Part shown: positions 37,053-49,100 of the stretch, one piece after another
Layout of the letters: each line of letters begins with the position of its first letter
Numbering within the stretch: the stretch's first letter is position 1
Assembly: GCF_026151205.1 (NCBI RefSeq)
Contig: NC_087078.1
Location: forward strand, 720,175-784,174
Reading direction: 5' to 3'
Origin: Bolinopsis microptera
Lineage: Eukaryota; Ctenophora; Tentaculata; Lobata; Bolinopsidae
Length of the DNA stretch: 64,000 nt
Made by a program: the position numbers and the translations under genes
The notes under the pieces: model-generated
Told to the model about the DNA's origin: nothing
The model's database searches: none
The model's input: only the letters and a program-made list of their open reading frames with translations

Positions 37053-38122
37053 ACTTGATTAACGATGTCAACCCTTCCAGATCGTTGCTCTGCAAATTAA
37101 TGATATATACTCAATGATGGGAGTATAGTGTATTGGCTATGCCCCGCTTACTAGTTTAGCTCTTTCTAGTCCCCTGCTACACGGCATGTAAACAGGGATT
37201 GGCTAGTTAGAGGCGGTCCGTGTAGGCCTTACACTGTGCTTTCAGCAATACTCATAACAACGATCTCTATGCAAAGTACTGAAGTAGGAATGATAGTTTG
37301 CGCAGCGCGTCGAAGCGGCGAAGCCCTCCAAGATAATGACGAATGATCAATCATAATGATACTCGTTTAGATGGTCCATTGTTAATGCATAATGGACTGA
37401 CCCGGAGCGCTATTTCGAAGAAATTTAGACAAGTATCATCCATCAAAGTCAAACGTTTAGATTTTTTCGAAGTAGCGCACTTTCTTCTCGAAATTATCAA
37501 ATAACAATAAACAATTACAAATAACTTGACACTGCACATGTTACTGGGCGGCGCTCAGCCTGTCTTCAGTTTTGATTGACGATGTCAACCCATCGAGATA
37601 TGCGAAGCAAAAATGCTGGTTTGCGCATCGAAGCCCTCCAAAGCCTGTCATTCCGCAGCTAATCTCTATTCGGATTATGGACATAAATATAATAGCCTGC
37701 AGTTCCACATAGCCATGTGTCTACCGTCGATGGGTCCAACTCGGCGCGCGTCCTGGTAGGTTATAAACCTACAATACTGCAAGCGAGAGGGTTGGAGGAA
37801 TTCGACGCGCCGCGCAAACTAGCATTCTTGCTTCGCATCGATGAGATTTACTTTAACCAGAGCCCTTTCGCTTGCAGTAGCGCGCGACCGCCGAAGGCGG
37901 CACAGGATTCTACTTGTGAAACAAGCGCGTCACGCAGTTTACTGGGCCGCGCTCAGCCTGTCATTCCACCGAATCTCTATTTATATGTTTATGAACATAA
38001 TAGCCTGAGGTCCCCAGGTAACACGCAGTACGCGTAGTATAGACACATGGCTATGTGAAGACGAGATCCTTGCTCTGCAAAGCAGAGCAACGATCTTGAA
38101 GGGTTGACAACGTCAATCAAGT
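37053..38122. mobile_element. ~1.07-kb element with ~40-bp imperfect TIRs
   Basis: ACTTGATTAACGATGTCAAC... (37053-37092) and its reverse complement at ~38083-38122 agree over about 40 bp with about three mismatches. A third copy is internal (~37568). A second nested inverted pair (ACATAGCCATGTG near 37710 and 38045) and the dispersed block shared with 6958-7004 lie within. No transposase, no clear target duplication. Superfamily unknown. Confidence 0.65.
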
Positions 38123-38540
38123 AAAAGGGCTTTGGTTAGAGCAAGCTTGCAGTCCCCATGTACCATGTAAATTCACCTAACCATAATAAAATTGTCTTTT
38201 CTCAAACAAAATTGTTTTCTCTCATGTGCTTTCGCGCCACTGCAGACGCGCTTGTTGCAAGGGTTCTGGAAAAAGCAAAATTGGAAGCAAAATGACCAAT
38301 TTTAAATAACGCCGCGCATATTTTTGAAAATTTTGCACAAAAACACTTTTTAAAGTTAAAAATATATAATTTGCGTATTTTTTTTCTATGTAGATTGGTG
38401 ATAAACAATAAAATTGGTTTTTTTACATCTCAATTCAAAATTCAGCTATGCGAGCAATTTTACAATAAAATAATGATTAAATATTATTTTACATTGTAAT
38501 CAAGGATCGAATATTCCTTGGTAATGTTGCCTTTAGTAAA

Positions 38541-39140
38541 TTTCAGAAAGTTTGGATGAAGAGCAAGATTTCAGTCCAAAGGAAGATCAAAATCTACGAG
38601 GCACAAGTAGTCTCTATTCTACTCTACAACTGCAACTCCTGGGCTGCACCACTAGCTTCGTTGAATGAACTTGATATTGCTCATCGCAAACACCTCCGAA
38701 GAATCCTCAACATCAGATGGCCTACTGGGGTTATTTCTAATGAGGCACTCTATGCTCGTTGTTATGTCACTCCCTTGTCTGTGAGAGTCTCTAAGTTTCG
38801 ATGGAGAATGTTAGGACATATCTTAAGAGGACAGGAAGACTCACCAGCATACATCTCTATGTTATTTGCTATAAATTCTGATATTTTTATGGAAGGGAGA
38901 CGGGGTAGACCATGTTTAAACTTATTAGATGTTATTAGAAAAGACTTGACTAGTAGAAATCTTGATATTAGACTTAAGAATTTGACTGATTTCGAAGACC
39001 TTAGATTTTTGGCTTTAGATAGGGAGGAATGGAAGAAGTTAGAAGATGGTTGATGTTTTTGTTTTCTTTTTTATGCGTTTTGATATCTATAAGGTGCCTA
39101 GGATGCTCTTTTAAAGAGATATTTCGTACTTTGAAAGATT
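38541..39140 (+). pseudogene. 5'-truncated LINE 3' end with (TAC)n tail
   Basis: An open frame of 165 residues (38556-39053) covers the end of reverse transcriptase thumb and the C-terminal domain: VSILLYNCNSWAAP, HRKHLRRILNIRWP, KFRWRMLGHILRG, ending LDREEWKKLEDG. A short 3' region ends in a (TAC)n run at ~39140, a typical simple-repeat tail. It lacks the endonuclease and RT core, so it is dead on arrival, but the remaining frame is intact, implying a recent insertion. Confidence 0.82.
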
Positions 39141-39316
39141 TACTACTACTACTACTGTAATCTGTTTTAAAAATACTTTAATCGGTGGCATCGTTTTTAT
39201 TTAAAAATTCAGCTACATAGGATTAAAGATGTGTTTAAAGGCATTACAAGTGACGGTATGTTTGTACTGCAAAACGGTCATCAATATATATTTATACTAA
39301 AATCATAAATACACTT

Positions 39317-42300
39317 TCAAAAATGATTCCGCTTCATCTCAATGACAAAGGAGTCTGTGAGAGCTTTTGAAATACTTCCAGATTTAATCATAAGTTCGTT
39401 GGACTCGCTAATGTACTCAAAATCTTTTAAATCTTCTCCCCCTATGGTCACAGATGTTATTTGTTCCCTTACTCCTATTATCAGTATATCACCATATTTG
39501 CCAGACTCATTCTCCAGAGTAAAATTGTTGTATATTACTGCAGAGAAAGATATGACATTACTAGTATAATGTATTTTCGCCACAGCATAGTCCCCTGGAT
39601 TATCCAAATCTTTGTCAATGTATAGAATTCCTATTGCTTGATCATTCTGATCTGGGCAAACTACTATTTTATAAGGATTTGCTCGCCTTAAAGTTGTTGT
39701 CTGTCCCTCCATCTGCATGAAAAGTATTTCTCCTCCCTTGATAAAATAAGGAAGCTCACTATATGGGACATTCACTAGCTGGTCCCCAGCTGGCTGCTTA
39801 CTGTATGTACCATTTATATGCTTGTACCATGAAGATGACGTGGGAAGATAAACCCTGGTCTCCGTTTTACTCTCTGTTGTCACTGGGCATACTAATATGC
39901 TTTCCCCAATCATGAATTGGGTATAGATGTTGTCAAAATCTTTTGAAAATAGCTTTGTGTCCTGTGGGTAATTTTGGAAGGTAGCACGCATTATTGGCTC
40001 ACCACTTTTATGAGACATGTAAAATTGGGTGTACCAGTAGGGTGTCAATTCATAACGTATTTCTATTGCTCTCTTTATCATAGCAAATGTTTGTGATTTA
40101 TATATGCTGGATCCTGGTCTTTGCTCCCTTCGAAGTTGTGGTTCCTACAAAAAGGATACCATGCTCCCAACTGATGCCACCTTATTGCCAGTTCATCTGA
40201 TGCATTCCCAAAGAATCCACCTATATCTGCCCCAGTCATGGGTATGCCTATTAAGTTGAAGTCCAATATCCCAATGATAGACTGTCTAAGGTGCTTCCAG
40301 TTACTTTCATTGTCACCAAGCCAATGTCCTCCATATTTACCAGATCCTAGAAAAGTGGATCTGCTTATTATAAATGGCTTTTGACTGTCATTCTTGGCCT
40401 TTAATGCATCATATGTTGCCTTGGTTTCAGTCAGTCCATAGATGTTATGAAGATCACGCTGAATTCCCCAGGCTTGTTTTGCATCAAGACACAATGTCTT
40501 GTAATACATTTTATCCCCTGCTGTATTCGGTTTGTATGGAGGATTGTTAATTGTGTTATTTTCACAGCCATATATGGAGCCATGAGTCCCATCAGAGTCA
40601 AAGTTCGCTGGCTCATTCATGTCCAGCCAAATGCCATCATAAGGCAAATCATCATGAAACCCTATCATTTCCATTTTCCACCAAGCATGAGTCTTTATGT
40701 TCGTAAAATCAGGGAACACTGTTTCTCCTGGCCAAACCTTTCCTATGATGTCTTCACCAGTTATGTTTTTGATATAGACATCTTCAAAATGGCCTCTCTC
40801 ATAAACATCAAAGCCCTTCTTGTAACCTACAGCAGGGTCCACAATTATAACATATTTCACGCCTTTTTCTTGCACACTCTCCACAAACTCCTTCAACCCA
40901 TCGAACTTTTCACTGTCTATTGTGAAGATTAGCTTTTGATCCATGTAATCGATATCTTGCCACTGGACATCCATTGGTAACCCCTTTTCCCAGTTTCGGC
41001 TGAAGGTTGCTCTTGTGTCTTCAGTGCTTTTGTAGCCATATCGACACAGATGAAATCCAATACTCCAATATGGGGGTAAAAATGGTTTGCCTATGACATC
41101 AGTAAGTTGTTTAGTGACTGACAATGGAGTAGGCCCTAAGAAAAAATACATGTCAAATATGCCACCCATGGCCCGCATAGTAACTGATGGTTCTGGTGCC
41201 AAATAAACCTCCATTGCATTACTATTGTAGATCATAACACCATGGGCATCTCCATTGTTTTCAACCACCATGTAGAATGGCTGTGAACTGTAAAGGTTGA
41301 TGTTTTGTCCAATTGGTGATGGGAAATTATCATGGGCAAACAGTGGCATTTTGATGTGCTCCATACTTCTTGCAAAGGGAGCACCTCTTTCTGGCATGCC
41401 ATAAAATCGATCAGATGGCAACATCGATGTAATCTCCAAGAACTGATCCAAGAAGACCAACGTTGTGTTTCGTGTGTCAAAAAGGCTTTCGTTATTTGAT
41501 TGTCTTATTACGTTAAGCCAAAACTTTTCTCCAATGTCCGATGTCTGTACATCGTAAATTTTTGTTGTAATATCTGCAGCTCCTTTTGGCTCAATATCAA
41601 TTGGAACCTCATAGCGCTTCTTTTTTGGGTCCTTAATGACAACTCTAAAGATCTCGTTAGAGTACTCAATCACCTGCACTGACACGTGAAGTATTTGAGT
41701 AGGGTGCATTGGTTTATTCCTCCAAACCAGCTGAAGAATACCATTGCTATCAATTGATTCCACGTAGTAACCAAAGTTTGTTGTTGGGTAAAAGCATTTT
41801 GGGAAATTCGGGGTGTCCTCAGTTGCAGTTTCATTGTAAGTGCAGCCAACATTTTCACACTTTTCCTGAAATAAAATGTCGTCATAATTCATATTACAGT
41901 ATACAATTACAATACAGTATACTTTCTTCATGCTTTCTAGCAAGAGAATTACGAACTTCACAATTTCTTTGGTGATAGGTCGATACTGAAAGAGTCATTG
42001 ATATTAATGTATGATGCAATCATAATGACATGAAAGCGGTCTTACTTTTGAAGCATTATCCCCTGCCAATGTGCATATCCACAGTCTAGGTCTTTCTTCT
42101 ATATTGTCTCCATCCTGTATTGTTTTAAATTTAATGTGTATAGTTTTATAGTTACTGAATGAATATCATTAAATTATTTAAAATTAAATCATACCCGGAC
42201 CGTCATTTAACAATAAATATTACAGTATGCATGCTCGTCATATCATGATGTATTAAATATAACTTACTAAATGAGTCTTTGTTAGAGCTACTGTTATCAT

Positions 42301-42531
42301 AGTCACTACAGCAATGATACCAATACTCAGCCCAGTAATACAGTAAACAATCTTCTTAGTTCGTGAAAACTGCTGTTCTATTACTTTGTCCTCAATTGTC
42401 AGCTGCGTCATGGTTGAAGTTCCAGGTGTATTTCCGTCCTTCTCGTCGATAGAGCTCTCTGCATGTTCTAGTACTGATTGTACATCTTCATATATGTGTG
42501 ATCTGTTCTCCAAAACTAAATCCTTGCTCAT
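39317..42531 (-). CDS. GH31 alpha-glucosidase (maltase-glucoamylase/sucrase-isomaltase-like), frame broken once
   Basis: Type II membrane glycoside hydrolase family 31 enzyme that releases glucose from alpha-glucans. Exons: 42531-42268 (88 residues; cytoplasmic tail with Glu/Asp/Ser, then a TM segment IVYCITGLSIGIIAVVTMI), 42114-42046, 41985-41953, 41865 to ~39317. The 87-bp intron 41952-41866 is in frame and stop-free, so it is tentative. A degenerate trefoil (KCENVGCTYNE) precedes the catalytic module. The nucleophile box is GIWLDMNEPANF and the acid/base box GHWLGDNESNW. There is one GH31 module, against two in mammalian MGAM/SI. At 40078-40081 the frame ends (TGA) and continues in another frame overlapping by ATGA, through RYELTPYWYT to the stop. 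This is one indel: an assembly error, recent pseudogene, or recoding. Confidence 0.88.
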
Positions 42532-43142
42532 CTAGAGTACAGTGCAATTTGTTATTTGGAAATAATCTTCATAAACGAGGCGCAATTTTAAAAGTAACAA
42601 GAAATGTACTATTTAAATTACTAAAGATATGAGGTTATATTCATTAAGATTTAAATAATGATCCTGTATGTTTGGTATGTTCTGAACTATGGTCTATGAA
42701 GTTTACAAAAAGGTTAAACATACAGTCGTTTACATGAGCTCAAACTCCTCGATACAATAAATAATAAGGAACCAAAACAAAGAAAATCACAAATACCAAG
42801 GCACCGACAAGTTCCAGTAAAATCTAGGTTAAAACCTAATCGAGTTAATCAAAATTATGGTTTCTTTTTGGAGGAGGTGTGAATCTTAAATAACAATGAG
42901 AAGTAAACAGCCATATCGATTTACAATTTCTAAATTTCTTCAGTTCTAGATCATTCAAGTAGAATTGTTGGATTGCTGAATGATAACAAATAAAATATTT
43001 AATTAATGTTTGATGTTTTATTTTGCGCTTTATATATAATTCCATCCAATTAATTTGACTCCTAAAATTGGCGATGAGCCAGCAGTATGACAGTTCACAT
43101 TATAACACATCATTACTTCAGTAACTAATATATTTACACAGT
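42532..43142. promoter_or_regulatory. Probable bidirectional promoter, glucosidase (-) / NUP160 (+)
   Basis: The first coding exons of the two genes are head-to-head with 611 bases between the ATGs. No TATA box or CpG island is evident. The inference rests only on geometry. An undetected 5' exon of either gene would weaken it. Confidence 0.45.
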
Positions 43143-46100
43143 ATGTTGCTACAAGGAGAGCGAATATCACGTGAATATGTACAAGAATGGGTGGAGGTGG
43201 GGTACTCGTTTCTAAATGATAAAGATACGCCGCGGGTTAGAAACTTTACTAAAGACGGTGGAGCATTCAGGTAATTCTTCCTTGTTGCAATTTAAGTGGA
43301 GGTCAGATTTTAAATTTTTTTCTTCACGAGTCACATTTTTGACAAGGTTACCTAAATACATATATGACACGAGTTAGTCCCGACACTGTCCTGAGAACAG
43401 TGCTCTCATGCAATATACAAGGAACTAAATAAAGTAGAAATTTACGGAGCTAATAAATTCTGAACCGTGATATTTGGATTAAAGCAGACAACAAAGTGCT
43501 CCTAAATGGACAAAGTTATTAGAAATTACAACCAGAGCAACAAATTCACGCTCTTAACCGGTTGGGTATTTAATCTTACCTGCCACGTTTCTCTCTCTCG
43601 AACAATACAAATGCAACCCTATATGGCCTAATAATAGGCACTTACAAAGGGGTAGCAATAAAAGTATACTGTTATAACGTCATGTTAAACTTTAACTTTC
43701 TAACCATTAACACAGGGATTAAGAGGTACACATAGAACTTATTTTAGATCAGGGTTTTCAAAAACAAATTCAATCGATACTGGAATGCTCGATTTACCGA
43801 GACAATTTACATTCCCCACCATTGCATTTACGGTAAATGGGAGTTAACTGTATTTATCAAGTAACTACCAGGTACCAGTCAAGTACTAGTAGTGAGCTGT
43901 GTAGAGACCGGTAACTGTCTTAACAAGTAACTGTACGGCAAGTTAAACAAGGATCTGAAACTACTAGGTTCCGTACAGACTCAACTCTGCACCCGTGTCA
44001 ATATGTTCATTATATGCAAGCCTCTTGATTTTTAATACCAGGTACCAGTCAAGTAGCGAGCTGTGTAGAGACCGGTAACTGTCTTAATACAGGGTACCAG
44101 TCAAGTAGCGAGCTGTGTAGAAACCGGTAACTGTCTTAATATCAGGTACCAGTCAAGTAGTGAGCTGTGTAGAGACCGGTAACTGTCTTAACAAGTAACT
44201 GTACGGCAAGTTAAACAAGGATCTGAAACTACTAGGTTCCGTACAGACTCAACTCTGCACCCGTGTCAATATGTTCATTATATGCAAGCCTCTTGATTTT
44301 TAATACCAGGTACCAGTCAAGTAGCGAGCTGTGTAGAGACCGGTAACTGTCTTAATACCAGGTACCAGTCAAGTAGCGAGCTGTGTAGAGACCGGTAACT
44401 GTCTTAATACCAGGTACCAGTCAAGTAGCGAGCTGTGTAGAGACCGGTAACTGTCTTAATACCAGGTACCAGTCAAGTAGCGAGCTGTGTAGAGACCGGT
44501 AACTGTCCTAATACCAGGTACCAGTCAAGTAGCGAGCTGTGTAGAGACCGGTAACTGTCTTAATACAGGGTACCAGTCAAGTAGCGAGCTGTGTAGAAAC
44601 CGGTAACTGTCTTAATATCAGGTACCAGTCAAGTAGTGAGCTGTGTAGAGACCGGTAACTGTCTTAACAAGTAACTGTACGGCAAGTTAAACAAGGATCT
44701 GAAACTACTAGGTTCCGTACAGACTCAACTCTGCACCCGTGTCAATATGTTCATTATATGCAAGCCTCTTGATTTTTAATACCAGGTACCAGTCAAGTAG
44801 CGAGCTGTGTAGAGACCGGTAACTGTCTTAATACCAGGTACCAGTCAAGTAGCGAGCTGTGTAGAGACCGGTAACTGTCTTAATACCAGGTACCAGTCAA
44901 GTAGCGAGCTGTGTAGAGACCGGTAACTGTCTTAATACAGGGTACGAGTCAAGTAGCGAGCTGTGTAGAGACCGGTAACTGTCTTAATACCAGGTACCAG
45001 TCAAGTAGCGAGCTGTGTAGAGACCGGTAACTGTCTTAATACCAGGTACCAGTCAAGTAGCGAGCTGTGTAGAGACCGGTAACTGTCTTAATACAGGTAC
45101 CAGTCAAGTAGCGAGCTGTGTAGAGACCGGTAACTGTCTTAATACCAGGTACCAGTCAAGTAGCGAGCTGTGTAGAGACCGGTAACTGTCTTAATACAGG
45201 GTACCAGTCAAGTAGCGAGCTGTGTAGAGACCGGTAACTGTCTTAATACCAGGTACCAGTCAAGTAGCGAGCTGTGTAGAGACCGGTAACTGTCTTAATA
45301 CAGGTACGAGTCAAGTAGCGAGCTGTGTAGAGACCGGTAACTGTCCTAATACAGGGTACGAGTCAAGTAGCGAGCTGTGTAGAGACCGGTAACTGTCTTA
45401 ATACCAGGTACCAGTCAAGTAGCGAGCTGTGTAGAGACCGGTAACTGTCCTAATACAGGTACGAGTCAAGTAGCGAGCTGTGTAGAGACCGGTAACTGTC
45501 TTAATACCAGGTACCAGTCAAGTAGCGAGCTGTGTAGAGACCGGTAACTGTCTTAATACAGGGTACGAGTCAAGTAGCGAGCTGTGTAGAGACCGGTAAC
45601 TGTCCTAATACAGGGTACGAGTCAAGTAGCGAGCTGTGTAGAGACCGGTAACTGTCCTAATACCAGGTACCAGTCAAGTAGCGAGCTGTGTAGAGACCGG
45701 TAACTGTCCTAATACAGGGTACGAGTCAAGTAGCGAGCTGTGTAGAGACCGGTAACTGTCTTAATACCAGGTACCAGTCAAGTAGCGAGCTGTGTAGAGA
45801 CCGGTAACTGTCTTAATACCAGGTACCAGTCAAGTAGCGAGCTGTGTAGAGACCGGTAACTGTCTTAATACCAGGTACCAGTCAAGTAGCGAGCTGTGTA
45901 GAGACCGGTAACTGTCTTAATACCAGGTACCAGTCAAGTAGCGAGCTGTGTAGAGACCGGTAACTGTCTTAATACCAGGGTACCAGTCAAGTAGCGAGCT
46001 GTGTAGAGACCGGTAACTGTCTTAATACAGGGTACCAGTCAAGTAGCGAGCTGTGTAGAGACCGGTAACTGTCTTAATACAGGGTACGAGTCAAGTAGCG

Positions 46101-49100
46101 AGCTGTGTAGAGACCGGTAACTGTCTTAATACCAGGTACCAGTCAAGTAGCGAGCTGTGTAGAGACCGGTAACTGTCTTAATACAGGGTACCAGTCAAGT
46201 AGCGAGCTGTGTAGAGACCGGTAACTGTCTTAATACCAGGTACCAGTCAAGTAGCGAGCTGTGTAGAGACCGGTAACTGTCTTAATACAGGTACGAGTCA
46301 AGTAGCGAGCTGTGTAGAGACCGGTAACTGTCTTAATACCAGGTACCAGTCAAGTAGCGAGCTGTGTAGAGACCGGTAACTGTCTTAATACCAGGTACCA
46401 GTCAAGTAGCGAGCTGTGTAGAGACCGGTAACTGTCTTAATACAGGTACCAGTCAAGTAGCGAGCTGTGTAGAGACCGGTAACTGTCTTAATACAGGGTA
46501 CCAGTCAAGTAGCGAGCTGTGTAGAGACCGGTAACTGTCTTAATACAGGGTACCAGTCAAGTAGCGAGCTGTGTAGAGACCGGTAACTGTCTTAATACAG
46601 GGTACGAGTCAAGTAGCGAGCTGTGTAGAGACCGGTAACTGTCTTAATACCAGGTACCAGTCAAGTAGCGAGCTGTGTAGAGACCGGTAACTGTCTTAAT
46701 ACCAGGTACCAGTCAAGTAGCGAGCTGTGTAGAGACCGGTAACTGTCTTAATACAGGGTACCAGTCAAGTAGCGAGCTGTGTAGAGACCGGTAACTGTCT
46801 TAATACAGGGTACCAGTCAAGTAGCGAGCTGTGTAGAGACCGGTAACTGTCTTAATACAGGGTACCAGTCAAGTAGCGAGCTGTGTAGAGACCGGTAACT
46901 GTCTTAATACCAGGTACCAGTCAAGTAGCGAGCTGTGTAGAGACCGGTAACTGTCTTAATACAGGTACCAGTCAAGTAGCGAGCTGTGTAGAGACCGGTA
47001 ACTGTCTTAATACCAGGTACCAGTCAAGTAGCGAGCTGTGTAGAGACCGGTAACTGTCTTAATACCAGGTACCAGTCAAGTAGCGAGCTGTGTAGAGACC
47101 GGTAACTGTCTTAATACAGGTACCAGTCAAGTAGCGAGCTGTGTAGAGACCGGTAACTGTCTTAATACCAGGTACCAGTCAAGTAGCGAGCTGTGTAGAG
47201 ACCGGTAACTGTCTTAATACAGGGTACCAGTCAAGTAGCGAGCTGTGTAGAGACCGGTAACTGTCTTAATACCAGGTACCAGTCAAGTAGCGAGCTGTGT
47301 AGAGACCGGTAACTGTCTTAATACCAGGTACCAGTCAAGTAGCGAGCTGTGTAGAGACCGGTAACTGTCTTAATACCAGGTACCAGTCAAGTAGCGAGCT
47401 GTGTAGAGACCGGTAACTGTCTTAATACCAGGTACCAGTCAAGTAGCGAGCTGTGTAGAGACCGGTAACTGTCTTAATACCAGGGTACCAGTCAAGTAGC
47501 GAGCTGTGTAGAGACCGGTAACTGTCTTAATACCAGGTACCAGTCAAGTAGCGAGCTGTGTAGAGACCGGTAACTGTCTTAATACCAGGTACCAGTCAAG
47601 TAGCGAGCTGTGTAGAGACCGGTAACTGTCTTAATACCAGGTACCAGTCAAGTAGCGAGCTGTGTAGAGACCGGTAACTGTCTTAATACCAGGTACCAGT
47701 CAAGTAGCGAGCTGTGTAGAGACCGGTAACTGTCTTAATACCAGGTACCAGTCAAGTAGCGAGCTGTGTAGAGACCGGTAACTGTCTTAATACCAGGTAC
47801 CAGTCAAGTAGCGAGCTGTGTAGAGACCGGTAACTGTCTTAATACCAGGTACCAGTCAAGTAGCGAGCTGTGTAGAGACCGGTAACTGTCTTAATACCAG
47901 GGTACCAGTCAAGTAGCGAGCTGTGTAGAGACCGGTAACTGTCTTAATACCAGGTACCAGTCAAGTAGCGAGCTGTGTAGAGACCGGTAACTGTCTTAAT
48001 ACCAGGTACCAGTCAAGTAGCGAGCTGTGTAGAGACCGGTAACTGTCTTAATACCAGGTACCAGTCAAGTAGCGAGCTGTGTAGAGACCGGTAACTGTCT
48101 TAATACCAGGTACCAGTCAAGTAGCGAGCTGTGTAGAGACCGGTAACTGTCTTAATACCAGGTACCAGTCAAGTAGCGAGCTGTGTAGAGACCGGTAACT
48201 GTCTTAATACCAGGTACCAGTCAAGTAGCGAGCTGTGTAGAGACCGGTAACTGTCTTAATACAGGTACCAGTCAAGTAGCGAGCTGTGTAGAGACCGGTA
48301 ACTGTCTTAATACCAGGTACCAGTCAAGTAGCGAGCTGTGTAGAGACCGGTAACTGTCTTAATACCAGGTACCAGTCAAGTAGCGAGCTGTGTAGAGACC
48401 GGTAACTGTCTTAATACCAGGTACCAGTCAAGTAGCGAGCTGTGTAGAGACCGGTAACTGTCTTAATACCAGGGTACCAGTCAAGTAGCGAGCTGTGTAG
48501 AGACCGGTAACTGTCTTAATACCAGGTACCAGTCAAGTAGCGAGCTGTGTAGAGACCGGTAACTGTCTTAATACCAGGTACCAGTCAAGTAGCGAGCTGT
48601 GTAGAGACCGGTAACTGTCTTAATACAGGGTACCAGTCAAGTAGCGAGCTGTGTAGAGACCGGTAACTGTCTTAATACCAGGTACCAGTCAAGTAGCGAG
48701 CTGTGTAGAGACCGGTAACTGTCTTAATACCAGGTACCAGTCAAGTAGCGAGCTGTGTAGAGACCGGTAACTGTCTTAATACCAGGTACCAGTCAAGTAG
48801 CGAGCTGTGTAGAGACCGGTAACTGTCTTAATACCAGGTACCAGTCAAGTAGCGAGCTGTGTAGAGACCGGTAACTGTCTTAATACCAGGTACCAGTCAA
48901 GTAGCGAGCTGTGTAGAGACCGGTAACTGTCTTAATACAGGTACCAGTCAAGTAGCGAGCTGTGTAGAGACCGGTAACTGTCTTAATACCAGGTACCAGT
49001 CAAGTAGCGAGCTGTGTAGAGACCGGTAACTGTCTTAATACCAGGTACCAGTCAAGTAGCGAGCTGTGTAGAGACCGGTAACTGTCTTAATACCAGGTAC

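Noticed and set aside
40431-40932. Frames antisense or alternate to the glucosidase
   Set aside because: Shadows of the GH31 coding sequence, with no family signal of their own.
41866-41952. Treating the 87-bp stretch as coding in the glucosidase
   Set aside because: It is AT-rich, not conserved-looking (LLLESMKKVYCIVIVYC), and bounded by GTAATT and TTTATTTCAG in phase 0, so an intron fits better. It is stop-free, so retention cannot be excluded.
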